From NCBI GenBank assembly GCA_011799875.1, contig CM022298.1, positions 53,993,074 to 54,057,073 on the forward strand: a DNA stretch of 64,000 bases. The letters run 5' to 3'. The stretch's first letter is position 1; each line of letters opens with the position of its first letter. Of the stretch, positions 48,001-61,432 are shown in pieces. The notes under the pieces were generated by a model. The model did no database searches. It saw nothing but the letters and a program-made list of their open reading frames with translations, and was not told the DNA's origin. Position numbers and translations under genes: made by a program. Source of the stretch: Thinopyrum elongatum (lineage: Eukaryota > Streptophyta > Magnoliopsida > Poales > Poaceae).

Positions 48001-48720
48001 GGTGGAGAGGTCCACTGGTCAAAGCCCGTCCGTGCAAAGTCAAAGGGCTAGATCCCGTGGTCAAACGCTACAGGGTTAGGCGGGACGGGGGCCCTGGGGG
48101 GGGTAGCAATGCCACCGGAGCGTCGCACCGGGCCCTCATACATGCGGGGTGGTGCGGTGGCATGTCCGAAGAGGCGGCACGCGTCTCCGGGGTGTGCCCC
48201 CCCTCACGGACGGCGATGACACGGTAGTAGACGTTCTGCGGTAACGATGCGGCGTGAATATTATTAAATACTCGTAGCGCGATAAAATCATGAGTTTTTT
48301 ACACGACGTGGGCACATGTGCTATAGGACTGATTGTAATTTTTCATAATTTTTGATGATGGAGAAGTATCTGAACACTTCCCTCTACGCGGATTGCTCTC
48401 CGCGTGTCTACGACTGCGGCCGGCGGCCTCCAGCGGCTAGCATGCCGCCAAATCTTGCGTAGGCGGCCTCTCACAAGTTTGGAAGTGTTGTGGCGGTTGC
48501 AAAAGCCCGGCACGCGTCTCCGGGGTGTGGCTCCCCTCACGGGCGGCGCCGCCGCCGGCACCTGGAGGGGGGAAATGGACGCGTCGGGTCTACACGGAGG
48601 GGATCTTGCTGTGGGTCTGGCCCGGATGTTGCTCTAAAGTGTTCCTATGGGCTGACGTAACACAACCGGGTGGAGAGGTCCACTGGTCAAAGCCCGTCTG
48701 TGCAACGTCAAAGGGCTAGA
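39010..48720 (+). repeat. 5-unit satellite block duplicated 6.67 kb apart
   Basis: Units at 39069, 39735, 40402, 41069 and 41734 share private variants with those at 45738, 46404, 47070, 47737 and 48404, in the same order. The first pair has gtgtctaagactg, the second gactgtggacgg with atgccaccaaatc, the third cccctcatggacgg with gggttgagaggtcc, the fourth gaatgtggcc with tgtgtaggcgg and ggcgccgcgccgg, the fifth gactgcggccgg with gtggctcccctc. Each pair is 6668-6670 bp apart, ten basic units. The blocks before and after diverge. Confidence 0.8.
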
Positions 48721-51370
48721 TCCCGTGGTTAAACGCTACCGGGTTAGGCGGGACGGGGGCCCTGGGGGGTAGCAATGCCACCGGAGCGTGGCACCAGGCC
48801 CTCATACATGTGGGGTGGTGCGGTGGCATGTCCGAAGAGGCGGCACGCGTCTCCGGGGTGTGCCCTCTTCACGGACGGCGATGACACGGTAGTAGACGTT
48901 CTGCGGTAACGATGCGGCGTGAATATTATTAAATACTCGGAGCGCGATAAATCATGAGTTTTTTACACGACGTGGGCACATGTGCTATAGGACTAATGGT
49001 AAATTTTCATAATTTTTGGTGATGGAGAAGTATTTGAACAACACTTCCCTCTACGCGGATTGCTCTCCGCGTGTCTACGACTGTGGCCGGCGGCCTCCGG
49101 GGGCTAGCATGCCGCCAAATCTTGCGTAGGCGGCCTCTCACAAGTCTGGAAGTGTTGTGGCGGTTGCAAAAGCCCGGCACGCGTCTCCGGGGTGTGGCCC
49201 CCCTCACGGACAGCGCCGCCGCCGGCACCTGGAGGGGGGAAACGGACGCGTCGGGTCTACACGGAGGGGATCTTGCTGTGGGTCTGGCCCGGATGTTACT
49301 CCAAAGTGTTCCTATGGGCTGACCTAACAAAACCGGGTGGAGAGGTCCACTGTCAAAGGGCTAGATCCCGTGGTCAAACGCTACAGGGTTAGGCGGGACG
49401 GGGGCCCTGGGGGGTAGCAATGCCACCGGAGCGTCGCACCGGGCCCTCATACATGCGGGGTGGTGCGGTGGCATGTCCAAAGAGGCGGCACGTGTCTCCG
49501 GTGTGTGCCCCCCCTCACGGACGGCGATGACACGGTAGTAGACGTTCTGCAGTAACGATGCGGCGTGAATATTATTAAATACTCGGAGCGCGATAAAATC
49601 ATGAGTTTTTTACATGACGTGGGCACATGTGCTATAGGACTGATGGTAATTTTTCATAATTTTTGGTGATGGAGAAGTATCTGAACACTTCCCTCTACGC
49701 GGATTGCTCTCCGTGTGTCTACGACTGTGGCCGGCGGCCTCCGGGGGCTAGCATGCCGCCAAATCTTGCGTAGGCGGCCTCTCACAAGTCTGGAAGTGTT
49801 GTGGCGGTTGCAAAAGCCCGGCACGCGTCTCCGGGGTGTGGCCCCCCTCACGGACGGCGCCGCGCCGGCACCTGGAGGGGGGAAACGGACGCGTCGGGTC
49901 TACACGGAGGGGATCTTGCTGTGGGTCTGGCCCGGATGTTGCTCCAAAGTGTTCCTATGGGCTGACCTAACACAACCGGGTGGAGATGTCCACTGGTCAA
50001 AGCCCGTCCGTGCAAAGTCAAAGGGCTAGATTCCGTGGTCAAACGCTACAGGGTTAGGCGGGACGGGGGCCCTGGGGGGTAGCAATGCCACCGGAGCGTC
50101 GCACCGGGCCCTCATACATGCGGGGTGGTGCGGTGGCATGTCCGAAGACGCGGCACGCGTCTCCGGGGTGTGCCCCCCCTCACGGACGGCGATGACACGG
50201 TAGTAGACGTTCTGCGGTAACGATGCGGCGTGAATATTATTAAATACTCGGAGCGCGATAAAATCATGAGTTTTTTACACGACGTGGGCACATGTGCTAT
50301 AGGACTGATTGTAATTTTTCATAATTTTTGGTGATGGAGAAGTATCTGAACACTTCCCTCTACGCGGATTGCTCTCCGCGTGTCTACGACTGTGGCCGGC
50401 GGCCTCCAGGGGCTAGCATGCCGCCAAATCTTGCGTAGGCGGCCTCTCACAAGTTTGGAAGTGTTGTGGCGGTTGCAAAAGCCCGGCACGCGTCTTCGGG
50501 GTGTGGCTCCCCTCACGGGCGGCGCCGCCGCCGGCACCTGGAGGGGGGAAATGGACGCGTCGGGTCTACACGGAGGGGATCTTGCTGTGGGTCTGGCCCG
50601 GATGTTGCTCTAAAGTGTTCCTATGGGCTGACCTAACACAACCGGGTGGAGAGGTCCACTGGTCAAAGCCCATCTGTGCAATGTCAAAGGGCTAGATCCC
50701 GTGGTTAAACGCTACCGGGTTAGGCGGGACGGGGGCCCTGGGGGCGTAGCAATGCCACCGGAGCGTGGCACCAGGCCCTCATACATGTGGGGTGGTGCGG
50801 TGGCATGTCCGAAGAGGCGGCACGCGTCTCCGGGGTGTGCCCCCTTCACGGACGGCGATGACACGGTAGTAGACGTTCTGCGGTAACGATGCGGCGTGAA
50901 TATTATTAAATACTCGGAGCGCGATAAATCATGAGTTTTTTACACGACGTGGGCACATGTGCTATAGGACTAATGGTAAATTTTCATAATTTTTGGTGAT
51001 GGAGAAGTATCTGAACAACACTTCCCTCTACGCGGATTGCTCTCCGCGTGTCTACGACTGTGGCCGGCGGCCTCCGGGGGCTAGCATGCCACCAAATCTT
51101 GCGTAGGCGGCCTCTCACAAGTCTGGAAGTGTTGTGGCGGTTGCAAAAGCCCGGCACGCGTCTCCGGGGTGTGGCCCCCCTCACGGACGGCGCCGCCGCC
51201 GGCACCTGGAGGGGGGAAACAGATGCGTCGGGTCTACACGGAGGGGATCTTGCTGTGGGTCTGGCCCGGATGTTTCTCCAAAGTGTTCCTATGGGCTGAC
51301 CTAACACAACCGGGTGGAGAGGTCCACTGTCAAAGGGCTAGATCCCGTGGTCAAACGCTACAGGGTTAGG
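47700..51370 (+). repeat. 3-unit repeat N-Q-X (about 1.98 kb)
   Basis: The series with the ggcgccgcgccgg deletion, then gtggctcccctcacgggcgg, then aacaacacttcc plus gataaatcatg appears at 47737/48404/49071 and again at 49715/50380/51048. The spacing is about 1977 bp, slightly below three full units because the X units lack about 22 bp (ccactgtcaaagggc). Confidence 0.7.
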
Positions 51371-53763
51371 CGGGACGGGGGACCTGGGGGTGGTAGCAAT
51401 GCCACCGGAGCGTCGCACCGGGCCCTCATACATGCGGGGTGGTGCGGTGGCATGTCCGAAGAGGCGGCACGTGTCTCCGGGGTGTGCCCCCCCTCACGGA
51501 CGGCGATGACACGGTAGTAGACGTTGTGCGGTAACGATGCGGCGTGAATATTATTAAATACTCGGAGCGCGATAAAATCATGAGTTTTTTACATGACATG
51601 GGCACATGTGCTATAGGACTGATGGTAATTTTTCATAATTTTTGGTGATGGAGAAGTATCTGAACACTTCCCTCTACGCGGATTGCTCTCCGCGTGTCTA
51701 CGACTGTGGCCGGCGGCCTCCGGGGGCTAGCATGCCGCCAAATCTTGCGTAGGCGGCCTCTCACAAGTCTGGAAGTGTTGTGGCGGTTGCAAAAGCCCGG
51801 CACGCGTCTCCGGGGTGTGGCCCCCCTCACGGACAGCGCCGCCGCCGGCACCTGGAGGGGGGAAACGGACGCGTCGGGTCTACACGGAGGGGATCTTGCT
51901 GTGGGTCTGGCCCGGATGTTGCTCTAAAGTGTTCCTATGGGCTGACCTAACACAACCGGGTGGAGAGGTCCACTGGTCAAAGCCCGTCTGTGCAATGTCA
52001 AAGGGCTAGATCCCGTGGTCAAACGCTATAGGGTTAGGCGAGACGGGGGCCCTGGGGGGGGGGGGTAGCAATGCAACCGGAGCGTCGCACCAGGCCCTCA
52101 TACATGCGGGGTGGTGCGGTGGCATGTCCGAAGAGGCGGCACGCGTCTCCGGGGTGTGCCCCCCCTCACGGACGGCGATGACACGGTAGTAGACGTTCTG
52201 CGGTAACGATGCGGCGTATATATTATTAAATACTCGGCGCGCGATAAAATCATGAGTTTTTTACACGACGTGAGAACATGTGCTATAGGACTAATGGTAA
52301 TTTTTCATAATTTTGGTGATGGAGAAGTATCTGAACACTTCCTCTACGGCGATTGCTCTCCGCGTGTCTACGACTGTGTCGGCGGCCTCCGGGGGCTAGC
52401 ATGCCGCCAAATCTTGCGTAGGCGGCCTCTCACAAGTCTGGAGTGTTGTGGCGGTTGCAAAAGCCCGGCACGTCGTCCTGGGTGTGGCCCCCCTCACGGA
52501 CGGCGCCGCCGCCGACACCTGGGGGAAACGGACGCGTCGGGTCTACACGGAGGGGATCTTGCTGTGGGTCTGGCCCGGATGTTGCTCCAAAGTGTTCCTA
52601 TGGGCTAACCTAACACAACCGGTGGAGAGGTCCACTGTCAAAGCCCGTCCGTGCAAAGTCAAAGGGCTAGATCCCGTGGTCAAACGCTACAGGGTTAGGC
52701 GGGACGGGGCCCTGGGGGTAGCAATGCCACCGGAGCGTCGCACCGGGCCCTCATACATGCGGGGTGGTCGGTGGCATGTCCGAAGAGGCGACACGCGTCT
52801 CCGGGTGTGCCCCCCCTCACGGACGGCGATGACACGGTAGTAGACGTTCTGCGGTAACGATTGGCTGAATACTATTAAATACTCGGAGCGCGATAAAATC
52901 ATGAGTTTTTACATGACGTGGGCACATGTGCTATAGGACTGATGGTAATTTTTCATAATTTTTGTGATGGAGAGTATCTGAACACTTCCCTCTACCGATT
53001 GCTCTCCGCGTGTCTACGACTGTGGTCGGCGGCCTCCGGGGGCTAGCATGTCCGCCAAATCTTGCGTAGGCGGCCTCTCACAAGTCTGGAAGTGTTGTGG
53101 GCGGTTGCAAAACCCGGACGCGCTCCCGGGTGTGGACCCCCTCAGGACGGCCGCGCCGCGCCGGCACCTGGAGGGGGGAAACGGACGCGTCGGGTCACAC
53201 GAAGGGATCTTGCTGTGGGTCTGGCCCGATGTTGCTCCAAGTGTTCCTATGGGCTGACCTAACACACGGGTGGAGAGGTCCACTGGTCAAGCCCGTCCGT
53301 GCACAAGTCAAAGGGCTAGATCTCGTGGTCAAACGTACAGGGTTAGGCGGGACGGGCCCTGGGGGGGTAGCAATGCCACCGGAGCTCGCACCGGGCCCTC
53401 ATACATGCGGGTGGTGCGGTGGCTGTCCGAAGAGGCGGCACGCGTCTCCGGGTGTGCCCCCCCTCACGGACGGCGATGACACGGTAGTAGACGTTCTGCG
53501 GTAACGATGCGGCGTGAATATTATAAATACTCGGAGCGCGATAAAATAGAGTTTTTTACACGACGTGGGCACTGTGCTATAGGACTGATGGTAATTTTTT
53601 CATATTTTTTGGTGGGAGAGTATCTGAAACACTTCCCCTACCGGATTGCTCTCCGCGTGTCTACGACTGTGACCGGCGGCCTCCGGGGGCTAGCATGCCG
53701 CCAAATCTTACGTAGGCGGCCTCTCACAAGTCTGGAAGTGTTGGGGCGGTTGCAAAAGCTAGG

Positions 53764-54756
53764 CACGCGTCCTCGGGGTGTGGCCCCCCCAAACGCGGCG
53801 CCGCCGCCGGCACCTGGAGGGGGAAACGACGCGTCGGTCTACACGGAGGGGATCTTGCTGTGGGTCTGGCCTGGATGTTGCTCCAAAGTGTTCCTATGGG
53901 CTGACCTAACACAACCGGTGGAGAGGTCCACTGGTCAAAGCCCGTCCATGCAAAGTCAAGGGCTAGATCCCTTGTCAAACGCTATAGGGTTAGGCAGGAC
54001 GGGGGCCCTGGGAGGGTAGCATGCCACCGGAGCGTCGCACCGGGTCCTCATACATGCGGGGTGGTGTGGTGGCATGTCCGAAGAGGCGCACGCGTCTCCG
54101 GGGTGTGCCCCCCCTCACGGACGGCGCCCCGAGCCGGCACCTGGAGGGGGGAAACGGACGCGTCGGGTCTACACGGAGGGGATCTTCCTGTGGTCTGCCC
54201 GAATGTTGCTCCAAAGTGTTCCTAGGGCTGACCTAACACAACCGGGTGGAGAGGTCCACTAGTCCAAGCCCGTCCATGCAAAGTCAAAGGGCTAGATCCC
54301 TGGTCAAACGCTACAGGGTTAGGCGGGACGGGGGCCCTGGGGGCGTAGCAAATGCCACCGGAGCGTCGCACCGGGCCCTCATACATGGGGTGGTGCGGTG
54401 GCATGTCCGAAAGAGGCGGCACGCGTCTCCGGGGTGTGCCCCCCTCACGGACGGCGATGACACGGTAGTAGACGTTCTGCGGTAACGATGCGGCGTGAAT
54501 ATTATTAAATACTCGGAGCGCGATAAAATCATGAGTTTTTTACACGATGTGGGCACATGTGCTAGAGGACTGATGGTAATATTTCATAATTTTTGGTGAT
54601 GGAGAAGTATTTGAACACTTCCCTCTACGCGGATTGCTCTCTCCGCGTGTCTACGACTATGGCGGCGGCCTCCGGGGGCTAGCATGCCGCCAAATCTTGC
54701 GTAGGCGGCCTCTCACAAGTCTGGAAGTGTTGTGGGCGGTTGCAAAAGCCCGGCAC
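53764..54756 (+). repeat. A-A-B irregular unit
   Basis: An A half starting at 53764 is followed by a second A half at 54089 (box followed by ggcgccccgagccggcacc) and then a B half at 54420. Further A-A junctions lie at about 55714, 57869 and 61433. The second A halves at 54089 and 55714 share cttcctgtgg, cgaatgttgc and ccactagtccaag, so these two are copies of one another despite the noise. Confidence 0.7.
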
Positions 54757-56559
54757 GCGTCTCCGGGGTGTGGCCCCCCTCAGGACGGCGCCGCCGCCGG
54801 CACCTGGAGGGGGGAAACGACGCGTCGGGTCTACACGGAGGGGATCTTGCTTGGGTCTAGCCCGATGTTGCTCAAAGTGTTCCTATGGCTGACCGAACAC
54901 AACCGGGTGGAGAGGCCACTGGTCAAAGCCCGTCCGTGCAAAGTCAAAGGGCTAGATCCGTGGTCAAACGCTACAGGGTTAGGCGGGACGGGGCCCTGGG
55001 GGGTAGCAATGCCACCGGAGCGTCGCACCGGGCCCTCATACATGCGGGGTGGGTGCGGTGGCAGTCCGAAGAGCGGCACGCGTCTCCGGGGTGTGCCCCC
55101 CCTCACGGACGGCGATGACACGGTAGTAGACGTTCTGCGGTAACGATGCGGCGTGAATTTATTAAATACTCGGACGCGATAAATCATGAGTTTTTTACAC
55201 GACGTGGGCACATTGCTATAGGACTGATGGTAATTTTTCATAATTTTTGGTGATGGAGAAGTATCTGAACACTTCCTCTACGCGGATTGCTCTCCGCGGT
55301 CTACGATGTGCCGGCGGCCTCGGGGGCTAGCATGCCCCAAATCTAGTAGGGCGGCCTCTCACAAGTCTGGAAGTTTTGGGGCGGTTGCAAAAGCAGGCAC
55401 ACGTCTCCGGGGTGTGCCCCCCTCACAGCGGCGCGCCGCCGGCACCTGGAGGGGGAACGGACGCGTCGGGTCTACACGGGGATCTTGCTGTGGGTCTGGC
55501 CGGATGTTGCTCCAAAGTGTTCCTATGGGCTGACCTACACAACCGGGTGGGAGAGGTCCACTGGTCAAAGCCCGTCCGTGCAAAGTCAAAGGGCTAGATC
55601 CCGTTTCAACGCTACAGGGTTAGAGGACGGGCCCTGGGAGGGTAGCATGCCACCGGAGCGTCGCACCGGGTCCTCATACATGCGGGTGGTGTGTGGCATG
55701 TCCGAAGAGGCGGCACGCGTCTCCGGGGTGTGCCCCCCCCCTCGCGACGGCGCCGCCCGCCGGACCTGGAGGGGGGAAACGGACGCGTCGGGTTTACACG
55801 GAGGGGATCTTCCTGTGGGTCTGGCCCGAATGTTGCTCCAAAGTGTTCCTATGGGCTGACCTAACACAACGGTGGAGAGGTCCACTAGTCCAAGCCCGTC
55901 CTGCAAAGTCAAAGGGCTAGATCCGTGTCAAACGCTACAGGTTTAGGCGGGACGGGGCCCTGGGGGGGTAGCAATGCCACCGGAGCGTCGCACCAGGGCC
56001 CTCATACATGCGGGTGGTGCGGTGGCATGTCCGAAGAGGCGGCACGCGTCTCCGGGGTGTGCCCCCCTCACGGACGGCGATGACACGGTAAGTAGACGTT
56101 TTGGCGGTAACGATGCGGCGTGAATATTATTAAATACTCGAGCGCGATAAAATCATGAGTTTTTTACAACGATGTGGGCACATGTGCTATAGGACTGATG
56201 GTAATTTTCATAATTTTTGGTGGTGGAGAAGTATCTGAAACACTTCCCTCTACGCGGATTGCTCTCCGACGTGTCTCGACTGTGACCGGCGGCCTCCGGG
56301 GCTAGCAATGCGCCAAATCTTACTAGGCGGCCTCATCCAAGTCTGGAAGTGTTGGGTGGCGGTTGCAAAAGCTGGCACAGCACTCTCCGGGGTGTGGCCC
56401 CCTCACGGACGCGCGCCGCGCCGGCACCTGAGGGGGAAACGGACGCGTCGTTCTACACGGAGGGGATCTTGCTGTGGGTCTGGCCTGATGTTGCTCCAAA
56501 GTGTTCCTATGGGCTGACCTAACACAACCGGGTGGAGAGGTCCACTGGTCAAGCCCGTC

Positions 56560-56700
56560 CGTGCAAGTCAAAGGGCTAGATCCCGTTGTCAAACGCTACA
56601 GGTTAGGCAGACGGGGGCCCTGGGGGTAGCAATGGCGTGAATACTATTAATACTCGGAGGGCGATAAAATCATGAGTTTTTTTACATGACGTGGCAATGG
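56560..56700 (+). repeat. Satellite unit with a large A-to-B deletion
   Basis: gggggtagcaatg (56624-56636) passes directly to gcgtgaatactatt, which belongs to the B half about 160 bp further on in a normal unit. The A-half end and the B box are lost. The junction falls in atg/gatgcg, a short shared motif, as expected for microhomology-mediated or replication-slippage loss, or for a misassembly. Confidence 0.65.
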
Positions 56701-59404
56701 GTCTGGATAGGACTGATGGTAATTTTTCATAATTTTTGGTGATGGAGAAGTATCGGAACACTCCCTCTACGCGGATTGCTCTCCGCGTGTCTACGACTGT
56801 GGCGGCGGCCTCCGGGGGCTAGCATGCCGCAAATCTTGCGTAGGCGGCCTCTCACAAGTCTGGAAGTGTTGTGGCGGTTGCAAAAGCCCGGCACGCGTCT
56901 CCGGGGTGTGCGCCCCCTCACGGACGCGCCGCCGCGCACCTGGAGGGGGGAAACGGACGCGGCGGGTCTACACGAGGGGATCTTGCTGTGGGTCTGGCCC
57001 GATGTTGCTCCAAAGTGTTCCTATGGGCTGACCTAACACAACCGGTGGGGAGGTCCACTGGTCAAAGCCCGTCCGTCAAAGTCAAAGGGCTAGATCCGTG
57101 GTCAAACTGTACAGGGTTAGGCGGGACGGGGGTCCCGGGGGGGGTAGCAATGCCACCGAGCGTCGCACCGGGCCCTCATACATGCGGGGGTGGTGTGGTG
57201 GCATGTCGAAGAGGCGGCACGGCTCTCCGGGTGTGGCCCCCCTCACGGACGGCGATGACACGGTAGTAGACGTTCTTGCGGTAACGACGGCGTGAATATT
57301 ATTAAATACTCGAGGCGATAAAATAATGAGTTTTTTACACTCGTGGCACATGTGTGCTATAGGACTTGATGGTAATTTTTCATAATTTTTGGTGATGGAG
57401 AGTACTGAACACTCCCTCTACGCGGATTGCTCTCCGCGTGTCTACGACTGTGCCGGCGGCCTCCGGGGGCTAGCATGCCGCAAATCTGTCGTAGGCGGCC
57501 TCTCCACAAGTCTGGAAGTGTTTGGGGCGGTTGCAAAAGCAGGCACGCGTCTCCGGGGTGTGGCCCCCCTCACGGGCTGCCGCCGCCGGCACCTGGAGGG
57601 GAAACGACGCGTCGGGTCTACACGGATGGGGATCTTGGGGGTCTGGTCTGGCTGGATTGTCTCCAAAGTGTTCCATGGGCTGACTAACACAACCGGTTGG
57701 AAGGTCCCACTGGTCAAAGCCCGTGCCATTGCAAAAGTGCAAGGCTAGATTCCCTTGTCAGCTCTAGGGTTAGGCAGGACGGGGGCCCTGGGAGGGTAGC
57801 AATGCCACCGGAGCGTCGCGACCGGGTCCTCATACATGCTGGGTGGTGTGGTTGGCATGTCCAAGAGGCGCCCGCTCTCCGGGGTGTGCCCCCCCTCACG
57901 GACGGCGCCCGCCGCACCTGGAGGGGGGAAACGGACGCGTCGGTCTACACGGAGGGGATCTTGCTGTGGGTCTGGCCGCATGTTGCTCCAAAGTGTTCCT
58001 ATGGGCTGACCTGACACAACCGGGTGGGAGAGGTCCACTGTCAAGCCCGTCCGAGCAAAGTCAAAGGGCTAGATCCCGTGGTCAAACCTACAGGTTAGGC
58101 GGACGGGGGCCCTGGGGGGTAGCAATGCCACCGGAGCGTCGCACCGGGCCTCATACATGCGGGGTTGGTGGGGGGCATGTCGAAAGGCGGCACGCGTCTC
58201 GGGTGTGGCCCCCCCTCACGGACGGCGATGACACGGTAGTAGACGTTCTGGGTAACGATGCGGCGTGAATATATAAATATCGGAGGGCGATAAAATCATG
58301 AGTTTTTTACACGACTGTGGCACTGTGCTATAGGACTGATGGTAATTTTTCATAATTTTTGGTGATCGGGAAGTATTGAACAATTCCCTCTACGCGGATT
58401 GCTCTTCGCGCGTGTCTACGACTTGGTCGGGCCGGCGGCCTCCGGGGGCTAGCATGCCGCCAAATCTTGCGTAGGCGGCCTCTACAAGTCTGGAAGTGTT
58501 GTGGCGGTTGCAAAAGCCCGGCACGCGTTCTCCGGGGTGTGCCCCCTCAGGACGGCGCCGCCCCGGCACCTGGAGGGGGAAACGGACGGTCGGGTCTACA
58601 CGGAGGGATCTTGCTGTGGGTCTGCCCGGATGTTGCTCTCCAAAGTGTTCCTATGGGCTGACCGACACAACCGGTGGGGAGGTACCACTGGTCAAAGCCC
58701 GTCCGTGCAAAGTCAAAGGCTAGATCCCGTGGTCAAACGCTACAGGGTTAAGGCGGGACGGGTCCTGGGGGGGTAGCAATGCCACCGGAGCGTCGCACGG
58801 GCCCCTTACATGCGGGGTGGTGGTGGCATGTTCGAAGAGGCGGCACGCGTCTCCGGGGTGTGGCCCCCCCTCACGGACGGCGATGACACGGTAGTAGACG
58901 TTCTGGGGTACGATGCGGCGAATATTATTAAATACTCGGAGGGCGATAAAATCATGAGTTTTTACACGACGTGGGACATGTGCTATAGGACTGATGGTAA
59001 TTTTTCATAATTTTTCGTGATGGAGAAGTATCCGAACTTCCCTCTATGCGGATTGCTCTCCGCGTGTCTACGACTGTGGCCGGCGGCCTGGGGGCTAGCA
59101 TGCGCCAATCTTGCGTAGGCGCCTCTCAACAAGTCTGAAGTGTTGTGGCGGTTGCAAAGCCCGGCACGGTCTCGGGTGTGCCCCCCTCACGGACGGCGCC
59201 GCCGCCGGCACCTGGAGGGGGGAAAGGACGCGTCGGGTCTACACGGAGGGGATCTTGCTGTGGGTCTGGCCCGGATGTGCTCCAAAGTGTTCTATGGCTG
59301 ACCTACACAACCGGGTGGGAGAGGTCCACTGGTCAAGCCGTCGCTGTGCAAGTCAAAGGGCTAGATCCCGTGGTCAAACCTAAGGGTAGGCGGACGGGGG
59401 CCCT

Positions 59405-59421
59405 GGGGGGGGGGGGGGGGG
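59405..59421 (+). repeat. Long poly-G tract within a satellite unit
   Basis: The G-run after gggccct is 17 bases here. In most units it is 6-7; it is also expanded at about 20104, 30784, 32774 (12 G after gggt), 44758 and 52055. The run is the most length-variable site of the unit. Confidence 0.8.
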
Positions 59422-61432
59422 TAGCAATGCACCGGAGCGTCGCACCGGGCCCTCATACATGCGGGTGGTGCGGTGGCATGTTCGAAGAGGCGGCACGCTC
59501 TCCGGGGGTTGGCCCCCCTCACGGACGGCGATGACACGGTAGTAGACGTTCTGTGGTAACGATGCGGCGTGAATATTATTAATACTCGGCGCGATAAAAT
59601 CATGAGTTTTTACACGACGTGTGAACATGTGCTATGGACTGATGGTAATTTTTCATAATTTTTGTGATCGAGAAGTATCCGAAACAATTCCCTCTACGGG
59701 ATTGCTCTCGCGCGTGTCTACGACTGTGCGGCGGCCTCCGGGGGCTAGCATGCCGCCAAATCTTGCGTAGGCGGCCTCTCACAAGTCTGGAGTGTTGTGG
59801 CGGTTGCAAACAGCCGCACGTCGTCCGGGTGTGCCCCCCTCCGGACGGCGCCGCCGCGCACCTGGGGGGAAACGGACGCGTCGGGTCTACACGGAGGGGA
59901 TCTTGCTGTGGGTCTGGCCCGGATGTTGCTCCAAAGTGTTCCTATGGGCTGACCTGACACAACCGGGTGGGAGAGGTCCACTGGTCAAAGCCCGTCCGTG
60001 CAAAGTCAAAGGGCTAGATCCCGTGGTCAAACTCTACAGGGTTTAGGCGGGACGGGGGGCCCTGGGGGGTAGCAATGCCACCGGAGCGTCGCACCGGGCC
60101 CTCATACATGCGGGTGGTGTGGTGGCATGTCGAAGAGGCGGCACGCGTCTCCGGGTGTGCCCCCCTCACGGACGGCGATGACACGGTAGTAGACGTTCTG
60201 TGGTAACGATGGCTGAATATATTAAATACTCGGAGGGCGATAAAATCATGAGTTTTTTACAGACGTGTGCACATGTGCTATAGGACTGATGGTAATTTTT
60301 CATAATTTTTGTGATGGAAGTATCCGAACATTCCCTCTATGCGGATTGCTCTTCGCGCGTGTCTACGACTGTGGCGGCGGCCTCCGGGGGCTAGCATGCC
60401 GCCAATCTTGCGTAGGCGGCCTCTCACAAGTCTGGAAGTGTTGTGGCGGTTGCAAACGCCCGGCACGCGTCTCCGGGTGTGCCCCCTCAGGACGGCGCGC
60501 CGCGCGGCACCTGGAGGGGGAAACGGACGCGTCGGGTCTACACGGAGGGGATCTTGCTGTGGGTCTGGCCCGATGTTGCTCCAAAGTGTTCCTATGGGCT
60601 GACCTGAACACACCGGGTGGGAGGTCCACTGGTCAAAGCCCGTCCGTGCAAAGTCAAAGGGCTAGATCCGTGGTCAAACATACAGGGTTAGGCGGGACGG
60701 GCCCTGGGGTGGGTAGCAATGCCACCGGAGCGTCGCACCGGGCCTCATACATGCGGGGTGGTGGGTGGCTGTTCGAAGAGGCGGCACGGTCTCCGGGTGT
60801 GCCCCCCTCACGGACGGCGATGACACGGTAGTAAAGACGTTCTGTGGTAACGATGCGGCGTGAATATTATAAATACTCGGAGGGCGATAAAATACGAGTT
60901 TTTTTACACGACGTGGCACTGTGCATAGGACTGATGGTAATTTTTTCATATTTTTGGTGCGAGAAGTATCGAAACTTCCCTCTATCGGATTGCTCTTCGC
61001 GCGTGTCTACGACTGTGCCGGCGGCCTCCGGGGGCTAGCATGCCGCCAAATCTTACGTAGGCGGCCTCTCACAAGTCTGGAAGTGTTGGTGGCGGTTGCA
61101 AAAGCCGCACGCGTCCCGGGGTGGTGCCCCCCCACGCGGCGCCGCCGCCGGCACCTGGAGGGGGAAACGGACGCGTCGGTCTACACGGAGGGGATCTTGC
61201 TGTGGGGTCTGGCCCGGATGTTGCTCCAAAGTGTTCCTATGGCTGACCTAACAACCGGGTGGGAGGTTCCACTGGTCAAAGCCCGTCCGTGCAAAGTCAA
61301 AGGGCTAGATCCCTGTGGTCAAACTCTAAAGGGTTAGGCGGACGGGGGCCCTGGGGAGGGTAGCAATGCCACCGGAGCGTCGCACCGGGCCTCATACATG
61401 CGGGGTGGTGTGGTGGCATGTCGAAGAGGCGG

